NCBI RefSeq assembly: GCF_947623445.1
Contig: NC_135240.1
Location: forward strand, 6,944,001 to 7,008,000
Direction: 5' to 3'
Source of the DNA: Clavelina lepadiformis
Taxonomy: Eukaryota; Chordata; Ascidiacea; Aplousobranchia; Clavelinidae
Length of the DNA stretch: 64,000 nt
The notes beneath the pieces were generated by a model. It was not told the DNA's origin, searched no databases, and saw only the letters and a list, made by a program, of their open reading frames with translations. The first letter of the stretch is position 1; every line of letters begins with the position of its first letter. The position numbers and the translations under genes are program-made. This document shows positions 23,351 to 36,413 of the stretch, piece after piece.

Positions 23351-25284
23351 TTATTCCGCGTCAAATTTTCTTATATTTTTTATTATTGTCTCTTCAAATG
23401 TTTCTGTGTCATAATATCGCTTTCGGAGAGTTCTATACTTCTTGAGCCGGTATAAAGCCTCCAATTCCTTTACCACATATTCCCCTTGAGCAATCATCTG
23501 CTTGATTTTGTCGGGATCGTCAATGTCTTTGTTTTTCACAAACACCGCATGACAACGGTCTCTGAAATATTTGCCTCCTTTCGGATATTCCCTTCCCATA
23601 AAAATCAACTGCAATAAACACAAATTTGATTATTCAACCAGCACAAACACAAAATTTATCTAATTTGTACTTAATTACAGTTACATTATGTTTATAACTA
23701 TGACTGTAACTAAAGTACTTTGCATCAAACTAAACATCATTAATAGTTTAGGTTTGTGCTTAAATCTAAAAGCTCACAAACTTAGCAGTTTAAGATTTGT
23801 ATATAAAGCACTGCCAAAAAATTTCAAACAATTATAATCCCTTCGACATGTGAAAATACAATATTTGGAGACATGTGAGCATAAATTGCCCGAAAAAAAA
23901 TCCATGGATTACCAAGCATTTATCATAAAGCATAGTAGGGTTTAGGGATGTGCAGCGAAGAAGATTATTCGGGTTCGTGCAAACCTGAATATCATGAAAG
24001 TCGACATGAACAAATCCCAAATCTATTCATATTAGAACCAAAGAACAAAATTTCATCCAAAAGTTGTCAAATCTTGCTTGTAAAATGATGTAATCGTTAA
24101 ACAAATCGCTTTGTTTCAAAAGATAAGAATGTTTACAAAATGATTGAAAAAGCAAAATCGTTATGAAAATGACCTTCATTGTAACTTGTAATTACTGTTG
24201 ACTCTATTTTAGCTTTGCTGGGAAATGTTAGATCATCCTTTTTTTACCAAAGTCGGTAAATTTATAAGTAATATTGTATCCAGGATCGCCATTGTTAGTA
24301 TTCGTGTTCACCCGAATCATCCACAAAGACAATATTCAGCGAATCTATTTGGCTTCGGGTTCGTATCAGCTCACCCCTGGTATTGTTAACCAGGAATTAA
24401 CATCACCCTGACAACCCATTGGGTAACTTGCACAAAATGAGTCAATCACATAATAATAAAACAAACATTAATGAACAAAGAAATCAGATATCCCCAAATG
24501 GCGCCTGCTATAAAGATTTTTCAAAATTCTAATTAGCAAATTTAACTGAACATATTCTAAACTTTTCTTATAAAGTAACCAATTGCAGCCTGCTGTTTTC
24601 GAGTAGAACCCTGCCATTGGTGATGTCATGTGTTTTTTGCTTGGCACAGCACCCAGATTGACCCTGCTGTTGGTGTCTTGGTGACGTCAAGATTAAGGAT
24701 TGAGAGAGGCCGGGTTATAATGAAAGTCAATGAGTGTAATTATTATTGTAGAGCAGCCTGTAGCCGTTAAAACAGTTCTGCCTTATTCCCCAGTTTAGCT
24801 GACAAGTGACAATGTGCAGGTTCAGAAGGGTTTTAAAACAGAAAATTGGGACCAATCAAATATCAGCAATTAACTATAAATCGGTTTAATCAATCGGCGA
24901 CATTAGACTTACATAGCAACTCGTACAGACTAAGCTAAACCTGAAGATAAAGCAAACATTCCCTGGTCTAGTATACAAGGGCACAACCTGATGACATCAC
25001 AATTTGAGTAGCTGCTGGGGTCTAGTATACAAAGGCATTCTGTGGTTGTGCACTTGTATACTAGACCCACATTCCCATACTACTGTACCAGCATAAAATG
25101 TCATCCATTTTATATACCAATCTGCCAATGCAGCAAGCAATGTCTGAATGTGTCACCATTAATCAATTCATCACTTTTACACTCATTAGTTATCTAATAT
25201 GCGGAATAAGGTAACGTTGCTATTTTATTAAATAAAGACACTTACTGTCTTGTAAAGTTGCTTGACTGACCTCCTTAATTCCAT
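23351..25284 (-). CDS. ETFRF1: Electron transfer flavoprotein regulatory factor 1 (LYR-motif protein)
   Basis: Exons 25284-25246 (13 codons from ATG) and 23608-23351 join in phase 0 at a GTAAGTG donor and a TTGCAG acceptor, giving 98 aa (human LYRM5/ETFRF1 about 90). The LYR-type motif ([17 protein letters not shown]) spans the intron, followed by [20 protein letters not shown] and [15 protein letters not shown], which closely follow the human protein. The family is mitochondrial, binds acyl carrier protein through the LYR helix, and ETFRF1 promotes FAD release from electron transfer flavoprotein. The basic, acid-poor N-terminus is short, with no obvious long presequence. The 1.6-kb intron carries two transposon insertions. 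The C-terminus is about ten residues longer than in human. Confidence 0.93.
23943..24379. mobile_element. hAT-type non-autonomous element, older copy
   Basis: About 437 bp in the ETFRF1 intron, related along its length to 55229-55652. Begins TAGGGATGTGC and ends in the degraded inverse (CACCCCTG). Flanks GTAGGGTT and GTATTGTT agree at 6 of 8 positions, consistent with a decayed 8-bp target duplication. Many differences from the other copy, mostly loss of CG, indicate age. Confidence 0.75.
24964..25068. mobile_element. 105-bp fold-back element with 8-bp target duplication
   Basis: Ends TGGTCTAGTATACAAGGGCA and the inverse of GGGTCTAGTATACAAGTGCA form terminal inverted repeats of about 25 bp. 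The same core occurs a third time, directly repeated, at about 25019-25033. ACATTCCC flanks both sides (24956-24963 and 25069-25076). Lies in the ETFRF1 intron. A relative is at 59406-59508. The 8-bp duplication suggests hAT-type mobilisation. Confidence 0.85.
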
Positions 25285-26202
25285 TTTACGCAAAATGATT
25301 CGTTTCAACTAACAAAGCAAAACAAAACCTTATGTAAAAATGTCAAACTAAAGGACTTCCGACGGGACCTAGGCTAGTTCTAGTCTACACCTTGCTTTAG
25401 TGGGCTTTTGTTATTGTGACTTGGCGTCATTCAAATGTGGCATCCACTAACAGGTAAATAGCTTGTTGAAAAATACTGTAGCCTTCAGTTTACTGAACCC
25501 TAGATAGTGACAGGGTACTTTAAGCTTCATTTAAAATATATATTTATGGAAAAAACTTTGCGCTTTTGCACAAACGTGTTTTAGACTTGAAGATACACAT
25601 AAATTTGAAAATGCAACGTTTGTTGTGTTTCAGTACATGTCGATGAGTTCTAGCGGCTGTCTGTTTATTTCAGCACGAAGTCCCTCAACCCACTAATTAA
25701 TAAAATGTATCTTTTCGTACTTTTCTTCTAAGCCTTTTGCTAAGTACAAAGTAATGTTGAACAGATGCAGAGAAACATGAAATCGTGTATTATGTCGACC
25801 ACCAGCAGGCAAAACACTACGGCGACACTGATTGGAACAGACGATACGAAATGACGTAATAAATATATTGCAAAAAGGATACCGGTACATAAGAATTTTA
25901 ACCAACTCAAAATCACACACAGGTATATCAACGCAAAGATAACAATGTCTTGTTAGGGACCAGATCATTATTTCATTGCCACAAGTCTCCAAACACATGA
26001 TATTTCATATCTACAGTTGAGAAAATGCATAGACAATTTTCAAAAATCATACTTGATTGCATTCACCAAGTAGAATATCAGCACATTATGTAATTATGTG
26101 AATCAAAACCCCAAGCAAGGCACGTGAACAATAAGCAAATATGCATTTGATAAACATGATACAATTGTAGAATAATATCTCAGCAGATTGTTCGGACTGG
26201 AA
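25285..26202. other. Gap between ETFRF1 and FYCO1, no gene seen
   Basis: About 0.9 kb between the 3' end of FYCO1 and the start of ETFRF1, both on the minus strand. A minus-strand open frame at 25693-25998 lacks recognisable similarity. No clear AATAAA was found close behind the FYCO1 stop. Confidence 0.5.
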
Positions 26203-29200
26203 TCAGCTGTTTATAACTGTATGTAGTTGGTATGTCACTTTCTTGGGATTAATTCTGCAAAAGAAAACATGATCAAAGAAATGACCAACACAAACACATT
26301 CAAACGGTTGAAGTCGTTTCAAGCCGTGAACGAATCAGCCCAGGACGGCTAAACCCAGCATAATGCGACCAACATCTGTGAGTTGGTCTGACTTGGGTTT
26401 AATCGTAATTGGTTGAGCTGTCCTGGGATGAATGGACTGACCAGCCTTTCAAACTGTCACAAACACTAATAGTTTACAGTGTAGAAATAAAAGCTGTGGT
26501 ATGTAGCGTATAGTGCTGGTAGCAAGACAGTGTTTTATCACCTGGAAAAAGTATTATCAAGTACAATGCTATACACTCCTTCTTGCTTTGCTTCCAGTTG
26601 ACCAATGAAAGGTTCCAGATGGGATTCTATCCTCCGAGCTGCCATCAGGTCTTGAGGCTCATCTTCCTGCAAAGTATCACAATTCACAATAACAAAATGT
26701 TTGCCAGGTATTTGAAACTGGTCAGTTTTAGTTTGGCAGCACTTATTTCACTTTGAGGAACAATTGGGGTGAGTGAAGTTGAAAACTTGAAGTAATTCCT
26801 ACCTCGGTTGGGGAATAGCACACTTTAAAATCAATACTTCTGTCCGATGAAATCTCCCATTGCAAAATAACTCCAGGCTGTTCGACAAGAATTGGAAGGT
26901 ACATGGACTTTCGTGCTGGTATGTTTACAGTGTCTTCACTCTTTACACTTCGCGCTGAGGAAGTGCTACAAAAATATATATGATGGTTATATGAAATACG
27001 TATTCATGATCTCGTAGTACACCTGATGAAGCAAGCTGATGCTTGTAAGTGCCTTTGTCAAGTTAATAAAAGTAAATAAAAGTAAAAAGTAAACCGTAAA
27101 TAATTAATCCATAAGTAGCTATCATTAATTCTGCTCTTTTATTTCATGATACACTGAGTTAACATAGTTCAGCTGCCAATAACACTGAACAAAACGGTTC
27201 CACGACATATGGCCGCGGGAAAGTGGCCGCGAACAAACTCACCGGGGTCAACTGAACGTGACGTAAATTGACCGCAGACAAACTGACTGTGACATAAACT
27301 GGCCGGCGATCAAATTAACCGTCGATAAATTGGCCGGCGATCAAATTAACCGACGACAAATTGGCCGTCAAAAGGTCAAAATTCTAATTCACTATCTAGT
27401 CACTTCTGTTTATTTCAATAAACGTTTCAATGTGTATTGAAATAAAAAACAATTTTGTTAAAAACAAAGGAAATAGTTACAAACAAATATTTACTTTACA
27501 TATCATATACTACCGAGTTTAAAATTTTGACTTTTTGACGGCCAATTTGTCGCCGGTTAATTTGATCGCCGGCCAATTTATCGACGGTTAATTTGATCGC
27601 CGGCCAGTTTATGTCACAGTCAGTTTGTCTGCGGTCAATTTACGTCACGTTCAGTTGACCCCGGTGAGTTTGTTCGCGGCCACTTTCCCGCGGCCATATG
27701 TCGTGCTCCCGAACAAAACATACAGTGTCACTGCCATTGTGATAAGAAAGTTTGCATTTGCTAGATTCACTCACTCATAGATTGACAAGTTTCCGTCGTC
27801 TTTCCCATCCACGCCCACAACACTGGCACACTCCTCTGGCGTAATTTCTTCGAAATCTAAAGTTATGGCAACTTGTCAAAGCTCTGTTATGAGTTTATGT
27901 CATCACTGCTCCTCAAGCGCTACAATTCACCAACAACTAATGAGCAAAAACATCTACACCAACCAACCTCTGGTAGAAGAATTAGGTGTTTCCCACAGTG
28001 TACTGACATCTGAAGCATCCACCGATTTCACCGATGCATTTGGATCAGGTACGTTGATGTTCTGACGCTTTTGAAAGCACTCGATGCAGCTTCGTAACTT
28101 CTTGTTTCCTTTTATCACAAAACTGCAGCAGCAGTTTTTGCAAAATATATTCCCACATATTCTGTAGAACATAAGTGATACTTGTTCAACTACAACAAAG
28201 AACACAACGTTGCATTATGACTTTTCAAACTCAGTTTATCGTCATCAGAAAATATTCGTTTGTTCAATTAGACGTTTTTAGCTTGTTAGCACATGTAAAT
28301 GATCACTACAGTTCCACAGTAAGTATTTGCGCAATGCCTGTAGCATGTTTTGGTTGAAATATCCATGAAAATGAAAGCCTTATTTCAAAATTCATACCTT
28401 TCACCGAGAAAAATAAAAATATTCACTCCCCATTGGCATTTGAACATCAAAGCCCATGAGGCAATTCCGTGCAAAAATGGAATAACGATTCACACTGATC
28501 ATGCATTTTATGGGTTACAAAATACGGACTCATGGTTGGCCAGCGAAAACGTTCATGTTTCTCAATCAAACACAGATGATTTTATATTAAGCTTGACTGG
28601 GTATATCTATATTAACTATCATGCATATTATTTGTTTCATTTCGTGATAAACGGGCTTCAGCTGCAATTTTGAACTTAAAAACGCCACATTTAAGAGCCA
28701 TCAAAACGTACACTTTTACAAAATTTTCAAACTGCACAAGAATAGCAAACACTATAGCATACGACTCACCTACAATGATGCTTCCGTAACGTCAAAGTGA
28801 AAGTGTTGCCACACGAAGAACAAGAAGTGACCTCATTATCATGCACCCAACCAGATTCATCCAAATCATCTGCCTGTTCCGCTTTTCGCAGTTTGTCCTG
28901 GAGTTCCTCGCCACTTTTCCAAAGCGCGTCTTTATCACTAAGACAACAAGATATGATGCTAAAATTGACTAAAGGGATTTGGGACACTCTGTGTCGATGT
29001 AACACCACTTCAGTTTCATACTCAGCCTTACAGCAGGAGCTCTGTTATTTTCTCCTTTAAGCTTAAAATGTCAGAATCTTGAGATTTTATTTTATCCTCA
29101 AGTTCGACTTTTTGTGCAGAACCTTCCATCAAACGCAGTCGAAGCTTGGAAAAGATTTCAAATGAAGCATGTTCAGCAGGAGATGTTAGCAAAAAAGATC

Positions 29201-32200
29201 TAATACGTTTAGATTTGAACTAAAACAATATTGCCTATATTGATAATAATGAAAATTCTGTAAAAATATACACAATGTAACCAATGGTCATATTTACTTC
29301 GTCTGCCACAGATTTGCTAGCTACCACAACTTGTTTCAACTCATTGTTCTCATACTCCAATCGATCAATATGATCGGAGTTTTCAGCTTTAGCATCCTAC
29401 GTTAAGATGACATCGTGGCATTAAAATGCAGAAGGGAGTAAAAAAAAACTACAAAGGTATGTGATATGAAAATATGGTGACATCAAAGACACCTGAAGCA
29501 CTTTGTGTTTGTCAGAGAGGTCCTTTATAGTGATGAGATGAATATCGAAGTTCGATTGCATCTCACTTAATCTTTCCTTCAGATTTTTTATTTCTGTTTC
29601 CGTGCTGTCCTTGTAAGTGTCGCTGTTCTGCTGCAGATGTTCATGTTGAGTCTCAGTAAGAGCGAGATCGCCTAAACAAGACACAGATAATTAATCTAAT
29701 AATAACCAAGTGCTGGAAGGTATCATGGACCTGGACGACAAGTTTGACAGCCAACAGCACAAACAACAAAATATACAATAATGCTGAAGTATATAACAAT
29801 GTAAATATCAGAATATAAAGAAAAACAAATCGTGAATTTAAAAATAATAAAAAACCTTATGATAATAAATAACATGATAAATAATAATAGTTCATAAGTA
29901 ACAATATAAAAAACACATGAAAATAAATAACAAACGTTTTAAATTTTTATATTTGTTCAAGATGTTGACAAATCTTTCCTGCATCTTCCTCCACTGTTCC
30001 TTGATGCTAGGATCCATCATTTCTTCTGCATCATCATCCAATTTAAAGTCACCAACATCTTCACTTTCATCAATTAGTCTTAAAAAAAAAACAGTAACAT
30101 TAATATTATTTCATATTCCGCATACAACATTATCTTTGGGTGAATATGTTGATCATTACACTGAAACAATCGACACTATAGACTAAGAATTGTAAATGGT
30201 GCATAACAGAAATTGAATTTTAAATCAACAATTTCTACTTAACAACAGTTTATTTAAATTTTCTTATCTCAAATATAATTTCCTGAGCAGTGGTTACTGG
30301 TTATATTCCATTGTAAGTGTACGCTTGCTGTCTCATCCAATTGACATATACTAATAACAAAATACTAATACTCGTATAAAATAGTTTGACTGACATTTTT
30401 GAGAGATAACAAATTATTAAAGCAGAAATGTTTGGACAATGACAAGTGATGATATGAAGTGTTGTCTTACAAATATGTGTGCAACAACCGTTGGATTATA
30501 ATTCAATAAAATTATAGACTATCCACAATCGGATTTTAAATTGATTACAACATTACACTTAAATAACCTATATCTTCTTGTCACTTAACAATACCTAGTG
30601 GTGCTACTTTGGCTTGCTATTTTAAATAGGTCAATAGGGTCTGGTTAAAACAGGTCAAGACATACTTTCCAGTGTTTGATCAAACAAAATTCATCCAATG
30701 GTATCAGTGTCTGTTTAAAAACAATTACCCTTGCCATGCTACAAAAAGGATAATGGATAATGCACAGGAGATACATGTAAGGTACCATTTTAACACAATA
30801 TGTAAGACTGCATGACACACAGAAAACTGGTATTGATAATTACCTAATATTATGGAAGAAACCTTCGACCTGCTGGAGCAAAATTTCCAGTTGTTTTTCA
30901 TAACTCAATAATCTGTTGGTCACTATGTTCATTCCAGTTTGAAACTCAAGCAATGTCTTTTCTGTTTGGGAGACCATGCTCTCCTGCTCGCGAATGTTAT
31001 CGTTGAAAACCTCAATTGCTTTGTTTGTCATGCTCAAGTCACCATTCAGTTTTATGGCCTTTTGCTTTTCTTTTTCAAGGTCTTTATCCAATGCTTCATT
31101 TAAGTTTTCTTGTTGCTGTATTTCCGCCTGTGGTCAAGATAAAAGCAGAAAATGCATCAACATTATTCCATAAATCGGGCACAGCATGACATAGCGTGTA
31201 TACAATCAGCCACCATTTGCCATGGGCCTTAACACACAATAGAGCGGAAACCACAATGCCACCAAAAGTTTGTGAGTGTAGAAGCCAGCATAAGCTTTGC
31301 ATGCATGCTTGTATATGTACGGTAAAAGGCTCACCGGCTGTTTTACCTGAAGCTCTTCAAAAACAAGTTCATTTTCACAAATCTCATCTTCATGGCGTTG
31401 CTGCATTCTCAAATTTTCTGCTATTAGTTCCCTGCAATGCAAATGTTCAATGTTCACTTTTGGGAGAAATTGGAGTCATTGGGCACTGTATGGACAGCAA
31501 TTTAAGTATGTTTTTGTACATTCAGAACCATGTCAGACTTACCTAGAATCTAGCCATCCAGTTTTAGAAACACGATTCCATGTCTTAAATTTCTGTCCAT
31601 ACCACTAGGCACCAGACAATGATTTTAAAATGAATTTATTACAATAATGTAAGAACATTATGTAATTAAAAATATTTATGATGAAGAAACCACAAACAAC
31701 AATCATTCATAACTTGCAGTATATATGTATGCGACAACAAACACTGGTTCTTAGTATCTCTTGAAAATGACAACTTTTGTCTAGAGGAAAAATCATGAAG
31801 TATCATACAGTATACAATGTAGACGGCGGCTGCCAAGTTAAGCGAGTAACGTTGCTAGGTATAAAAACATTGGTTTTTAAATGAAATAACCTGTGTTAAT
31901 CGCAAAAAAAATGTTTCTTAACTATGAAAAGTGAACTGCAACAATTGATAACTTTCAAAATCACTCAAGAAACACAATAAAATATAAATTGTTAAAAACG
32001 TGGCAACGTCAAAGGCATGACGAAATAGGCAAAAGTAGAGCAGGATACTATAAATTACAACAAAGGGTGTAAGATTTTTGCATAAGGACCGATGACATGC
32101 TTTTAAGTTTTTACCATAAGACTATGGCCAACAGGACAAGTGCAGTAGGACTATAACAGTTCAGTTTACACCTAACACTACCATGCAACTTATACACATG

Positions 32201-35200
32201 TGTAGAGACACTGAGACCTCACGATGCACTTGAGCAACTCAACTCATTAGTAGTTTGACATTGGGACCATATATTATATTAAGGATTGAGAATCTTGCTG
32301 ATTTTGCACCATAACAAGTTTAGCTCGTATGAAATATTGATACACAATGAGAGCCCCTTGCGGCAAATTGCGATAAATGAGGGCACCATATCATTTTACT
32401 AGCATCATGCGTTTAGAATAGGTTTTAGCATAATGAAAACCCATGAAGTGCAACTAACTTTATCAACACGAAATACATACGTGAGGTAAAATCGCAATTT
32501 AACTCCTCATAAGGCCGATAATTAAAGTGTGACGTATCAATCACTTGACATTTTCATAGTATTTATGTGCAATACCTTTCTTTTAGCTCCAGTTCGTTGC
32601 AAAGTTGTTTTGCTTTTTGTAATTCAACTTCAGTGTGCTTTAGTCTCTCCTGGGTGGCTTTGAGATCTGCTAATATCTCCGCATTATGTCGTACTTGTTC
32701 TTGACAGCGCTCATTGCTTATTGACAACTGTTCCTCAAGATCAACCAAATGGTTTGAAGATTTATTGTCAGCAGATGCAAGTTCAAGCTGTATAGCAATG
32801 TGTCAAATAAATTATAGGATAATTATAGGATATAGGATAATTATATAACTGTATGAAAATCCAAACTCAGTGGTTCTCAACCTGGGGTCCATGACCGTGA
32901 GTCATACTTTATTTCTCCATAGTTAAAACATGTCAAAATAAATTCCAGATAATACAAATCCTAACGAGCATTACAACAACCTTGAGTTTTGCATTCCTTT
33001 CGATTTTTATGATAATTAACAACAAAACTGATTAACTTATCACTGCACCTTCATGCTTTCCATGCGAACTTCACTTTCTCGAAGCTTCTGCTTGTATTGT
33101 CCAAGTTCATGCTTCGTTGCTTCAAAATCAACCAACAATATTTCATTTTCTTCTGCGGAAAAAAAATATTGTGTGGATATCTTTCAACTATCATGACATT
33201 TAATGGACCTTTGTTAGACCTGGTAGTTGGCACTATACGTATCCACTTTCTTTTCTAACCTTTTAAAGACTTTAAAAATGACTCATGGTCGTTATCTGCC
33301 AAAGTGGGGTTTTTCTGCGCAGTTTCAGTGATCACAACATTTTCTTTCGATTTCGTGACGTGTTGCAAGATCATTTCAAACTAGAAGTCAACACAAGTTT
33401 ATGAAGAACTTGAAGAGACAGTTAAGTGTTTCCTTATCGACAAGGCTTACTGATGTAGTCACGATTTCAAGTCAATGCTAATTATGTGAAAGGCATACCT
33501 GGTTTCCCACTGCCTCGTCCGTGATATCTAAAGCTTTTTTAAGGCGCTCAAGAAAGAGTTTTTGTGCGGAAGCTGAAGTTACAATACTAGCTTCCAACTT
33601 GGCAAGTTTTTGTTGCTCTTCTTCAAGCTGAAGGCAAACTTCAGCCAATCTTGCTGCATTGGAAACATTTCCGTTAAGTTTCATTTTAAGCTGTAGACAT
33701 TGTTTTTGACAATCTTGCAACTGCGTGTTAAGGATTTTGTTTTCGTTTTTGTAGTTATTTTCCTCCAGTTGAAATCTTTCATGGGAACTGCTGTACACTG
33801 GGGTTGATGTGGTTGGTGTTAATGGTGAATTTATGACATTTGATGAATTTTGGCTGAAATTGCTCGTGATTTTTGACATATGTTGCGATACTAGTTCCTC
33901 TAGTGTCCTTTTGTCTGCTTCAAGTTGTTCAACCTTTGACACCAAACTTGCATTGGTTGAACCCGATGAATCCATTTCCTTTGAAAGCTTCTCGTGCTTT
34001 TCTGACCAGTTATGCTCCCGTTCCTTCATAAACAAAACCAACAACTGTAAAACTTTGAAAATCTTTACGGATTTGCTTTTAATAACTTTTAGCTTAAAAT
34101 TAATGACCAGAATAATATTTAGAAAAGCGCCATGACTCATGACATCAAGTTATTGACAGTTCTATTTTGAATAGACTTCAACATCTTTGCACACCAATAC
34201 TACTACTTATACACATCTATACTAAGTAGTAGTATTATATATATGTATAGTACTATACTTATATACACCTATACTACTATACCAATATTACCTACTTCAA
34301 AAAAGAAAGCTAGACTTAGTAAATTGACTCAAGTCACGTGGTCACTATACCTCACCTAATCAAATCATTATGCACATTAACACTAAATTAAATAAAAAAA
34401 TTACTTGATTCAACTAGATGTTTCAAATGACTAAATATTTGGATTGATTCATTTTGATTAGCCTACTGTTTAGTATTACAGTAAAACGAATTTATTTTGA
34501 TACTTTTACAATTCTGTCAGAACAATAACCGCATGTAATTTCTAAAGCAGTAATATTTGTCACAGTTAACAATGGACACACTTGAAATTCCGAAGACATG
34601 TGACTTAAGGCCTCCTGTAAATGTCTATTTTTCGATTCCAGATCGGATATGACACGAGCGAGGATATCTTCTTTCTCATTGCTTGCTTTCACAATAGCCT
34701 CAATTTTTCCCTGCAGTTCAAGGATCAGATCCTGAAATTAAGAGCAAGGTTTTGGAAAGAGCAGATTATTTAAAATATAAACACTGGAGCCACAAAACTA
34801 TCAATTATTCTACTTGCAAAACAAAATGATAGCTAATTTCTTGGCTCTAGTATTTTTCTTCAAAGATCCTGAAACAGAAGCAGTGTTTTCCACTGCATAG
34901 CATTTCAAAGCATACTCCATCCCAACAATACGGACACTTTCTGCTTGTAGCTACAAAAAGAGCATCACTGAAGCACACGCCTGTGGGAGCTGATTTTAAA
35001 ATAATTTGCGAAAAAATAGTAGTTGCTTTAACCTGTTGCTCTTTGATTCTGCAATCTGATTGGTCCAATTCTAAAACCAATTCTTCGACTCTCTGGTCAA
35101 CACTAGGTGCTCCACTGCTTCCTAGAGGAAGACATATAAAAAGTTACAGTCATACTTGCACATAACTCTGCGGATACCGTATACTATATAATGCTGTAGT

Positions 35201-36413
35201 ATGACGATCACCAACATTGACAAAAGGTTTTCATCAGCACTAAAAATGGAAATATAAAAAAAATTGATGTAAAATTTTCACTCACCGCTTCCATGTAGTC
35301 TAGGTGTTTCCATGACAACAGAAGCACTGGCCAAACTACCAAAACTGCCAGTGTGGCTGCGCACGGCCCACTGGTCCACAACAGATGGATTTCTTTTGCT
35401 GAAAAAGTTCCAAAAGAATTAGAATAAATCATAAGTAAGTGAGATTACTTGGTGCTGGTAAAATATAATAAAATATTAAAAAGAAAAACACTAAAAATTT
35501 TATTTCCAACATATCAAAATATAACATATGTTATTATCTATTACGATTACATGCTATATCATAGTTACAGATAAATGCAAAACAACATACCTTGCAAATG
35601 TTGGCCAGCCTGAGTCAAGGTCAAAACCTTTGGAGTTAAGGTCAAAATTGACTGCATTGAGGTCATACAGTGATGTAACAAAGGCTGATGAATAAGTTTG
35701 ATTTGTTAACACCGAGTTAGGACTAATATGCTGACTTGTCATGGAATCGTTCATGATACAGTTTTGCAAACTGTCGGCAAGTGTTTGGTGAACAAGGCAG
35801 TAACGAATAAAAGCTCTTCCCCTCCCTTTGGAGGACTTAATCTGCATCATAGAAAAATCCATTTTACAATAGGTGGGTTTCTTTTTTGAAATTAAGACTA
35901 CAGATTGTTTAGTTAAGTGCCATGAAAGAATACAGTTACCAAATCAATGATCACCTCTTTATTTCCATGCACATAACGAATTCCATCGTTGAGCCCTTTT
36001 GTAGTTTTAAGACAAGAGTAAATCCAATGCCAGTAATTTCGCCTGGTGCCAAGAATTGACTTTTCTTTTAAACTGGACGTTAGCAAGAATTCAAGCTTTG
36101 CACATAATCTGCGAAAAAGTTGAACAATGAGTATATAAATAAAATAAAACACATGATACATAATGTAGGCTACGTATAAGTTTTCTAAAAAAAACTCTGT
36201 TTGTACCTGTGTAAAGCGTGACTGTCATCCGTAATCGGTTCCCTATTGGATGACTCAAAATCCTTGCAGATCTGTGTAACTACATCTGCATGTGAAACAC
36301 ATATAACTCCATTTATTTCACTGCTGCTTTGGCATAAACACATTAAGTTTGAAACAAACGACTTTACCTTGTATGTCAGTCACAATTTTCGGCAAGTTAG
36401 AACGTGTGGCCAT
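26203..36413 (-). CDS. FYCO1: FYVE and coiled-coil domain protein 1 (23 exons, complete)
   Basis: Exons: 36413-36368, 36285-36207, 36108-35940, 35841-35591, 35398-35286, 35121-35033, 34731-34582, 34023-33499, 33380-33260, 33152-33049, 32787-32576, 31431-31347, 31127-30844, 30078-29936, 29671-29493, 29396-29298, 29144-29032, 28937-28770, 28161-27968, 27856-27775, 26965-26803, 26666-26542, 26254-26203. All phases agree; 1181 aa (human about 1480, mainly a shorter coiled coil). Order: RUN domain (exons 1-4, with GRGRAFIRYCLVHQTLADSL and GFDLDSGWPTFAR), long Glu/Lys/Gln-rich coiled coil (exons 5-18), FYVE finger split over exons 18-19 (WVHD, RKHHCR, and RSC where most have RVC), an LC3-interacting-like FEEI in exon 20, and a C-terminal GOLD domain (exons 21-23, DNTFSR). 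The family links Rab7/PI3P/LC3-positive late endosomes and autophagosomes to kinesin. Confidence 0.95.
27196..27710. mobile_element. Deletion derivative (MITE) of the MULE, with 9-bp target duplication
   Basis: The 515-bp copy has the same 188-bp terminal inverted repeats as the element at 21563-22772. It lacks exactly the 695 bp corresponding to about 21771-22465, joined at a 1-bp microhomology. GAACAAAAC flanks it directly (27187-27195 and 27711-27719). It sits in the FYCO1 intron between the exons at 27856-27775 and 26965-26803. Near identity to the longer copy (for example one C-to-T change near 27530) implies recent mobility, with transposase supplied in trans. Confidence 0.92.
32868..32926 (+). 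mobile_element. Solo hAT-type terminus (relic)
   Basis: CAGTGGTTCTCAACCTGGGG, typical of hAT element ends, in a FYCO1 intron. No matching inverted end was found nearby, so this is a relic or truncated copy. Confidence 0.4.

Noticed and set aside
26280-26470. Fold-back (CCCAGGACGGCT ... AGCTGTCCTGGG) near the FYCO1 3' end as a transposon
   Set aside because: Imperfect hairpin without a target duplication or second copy in the window; left unassigned.
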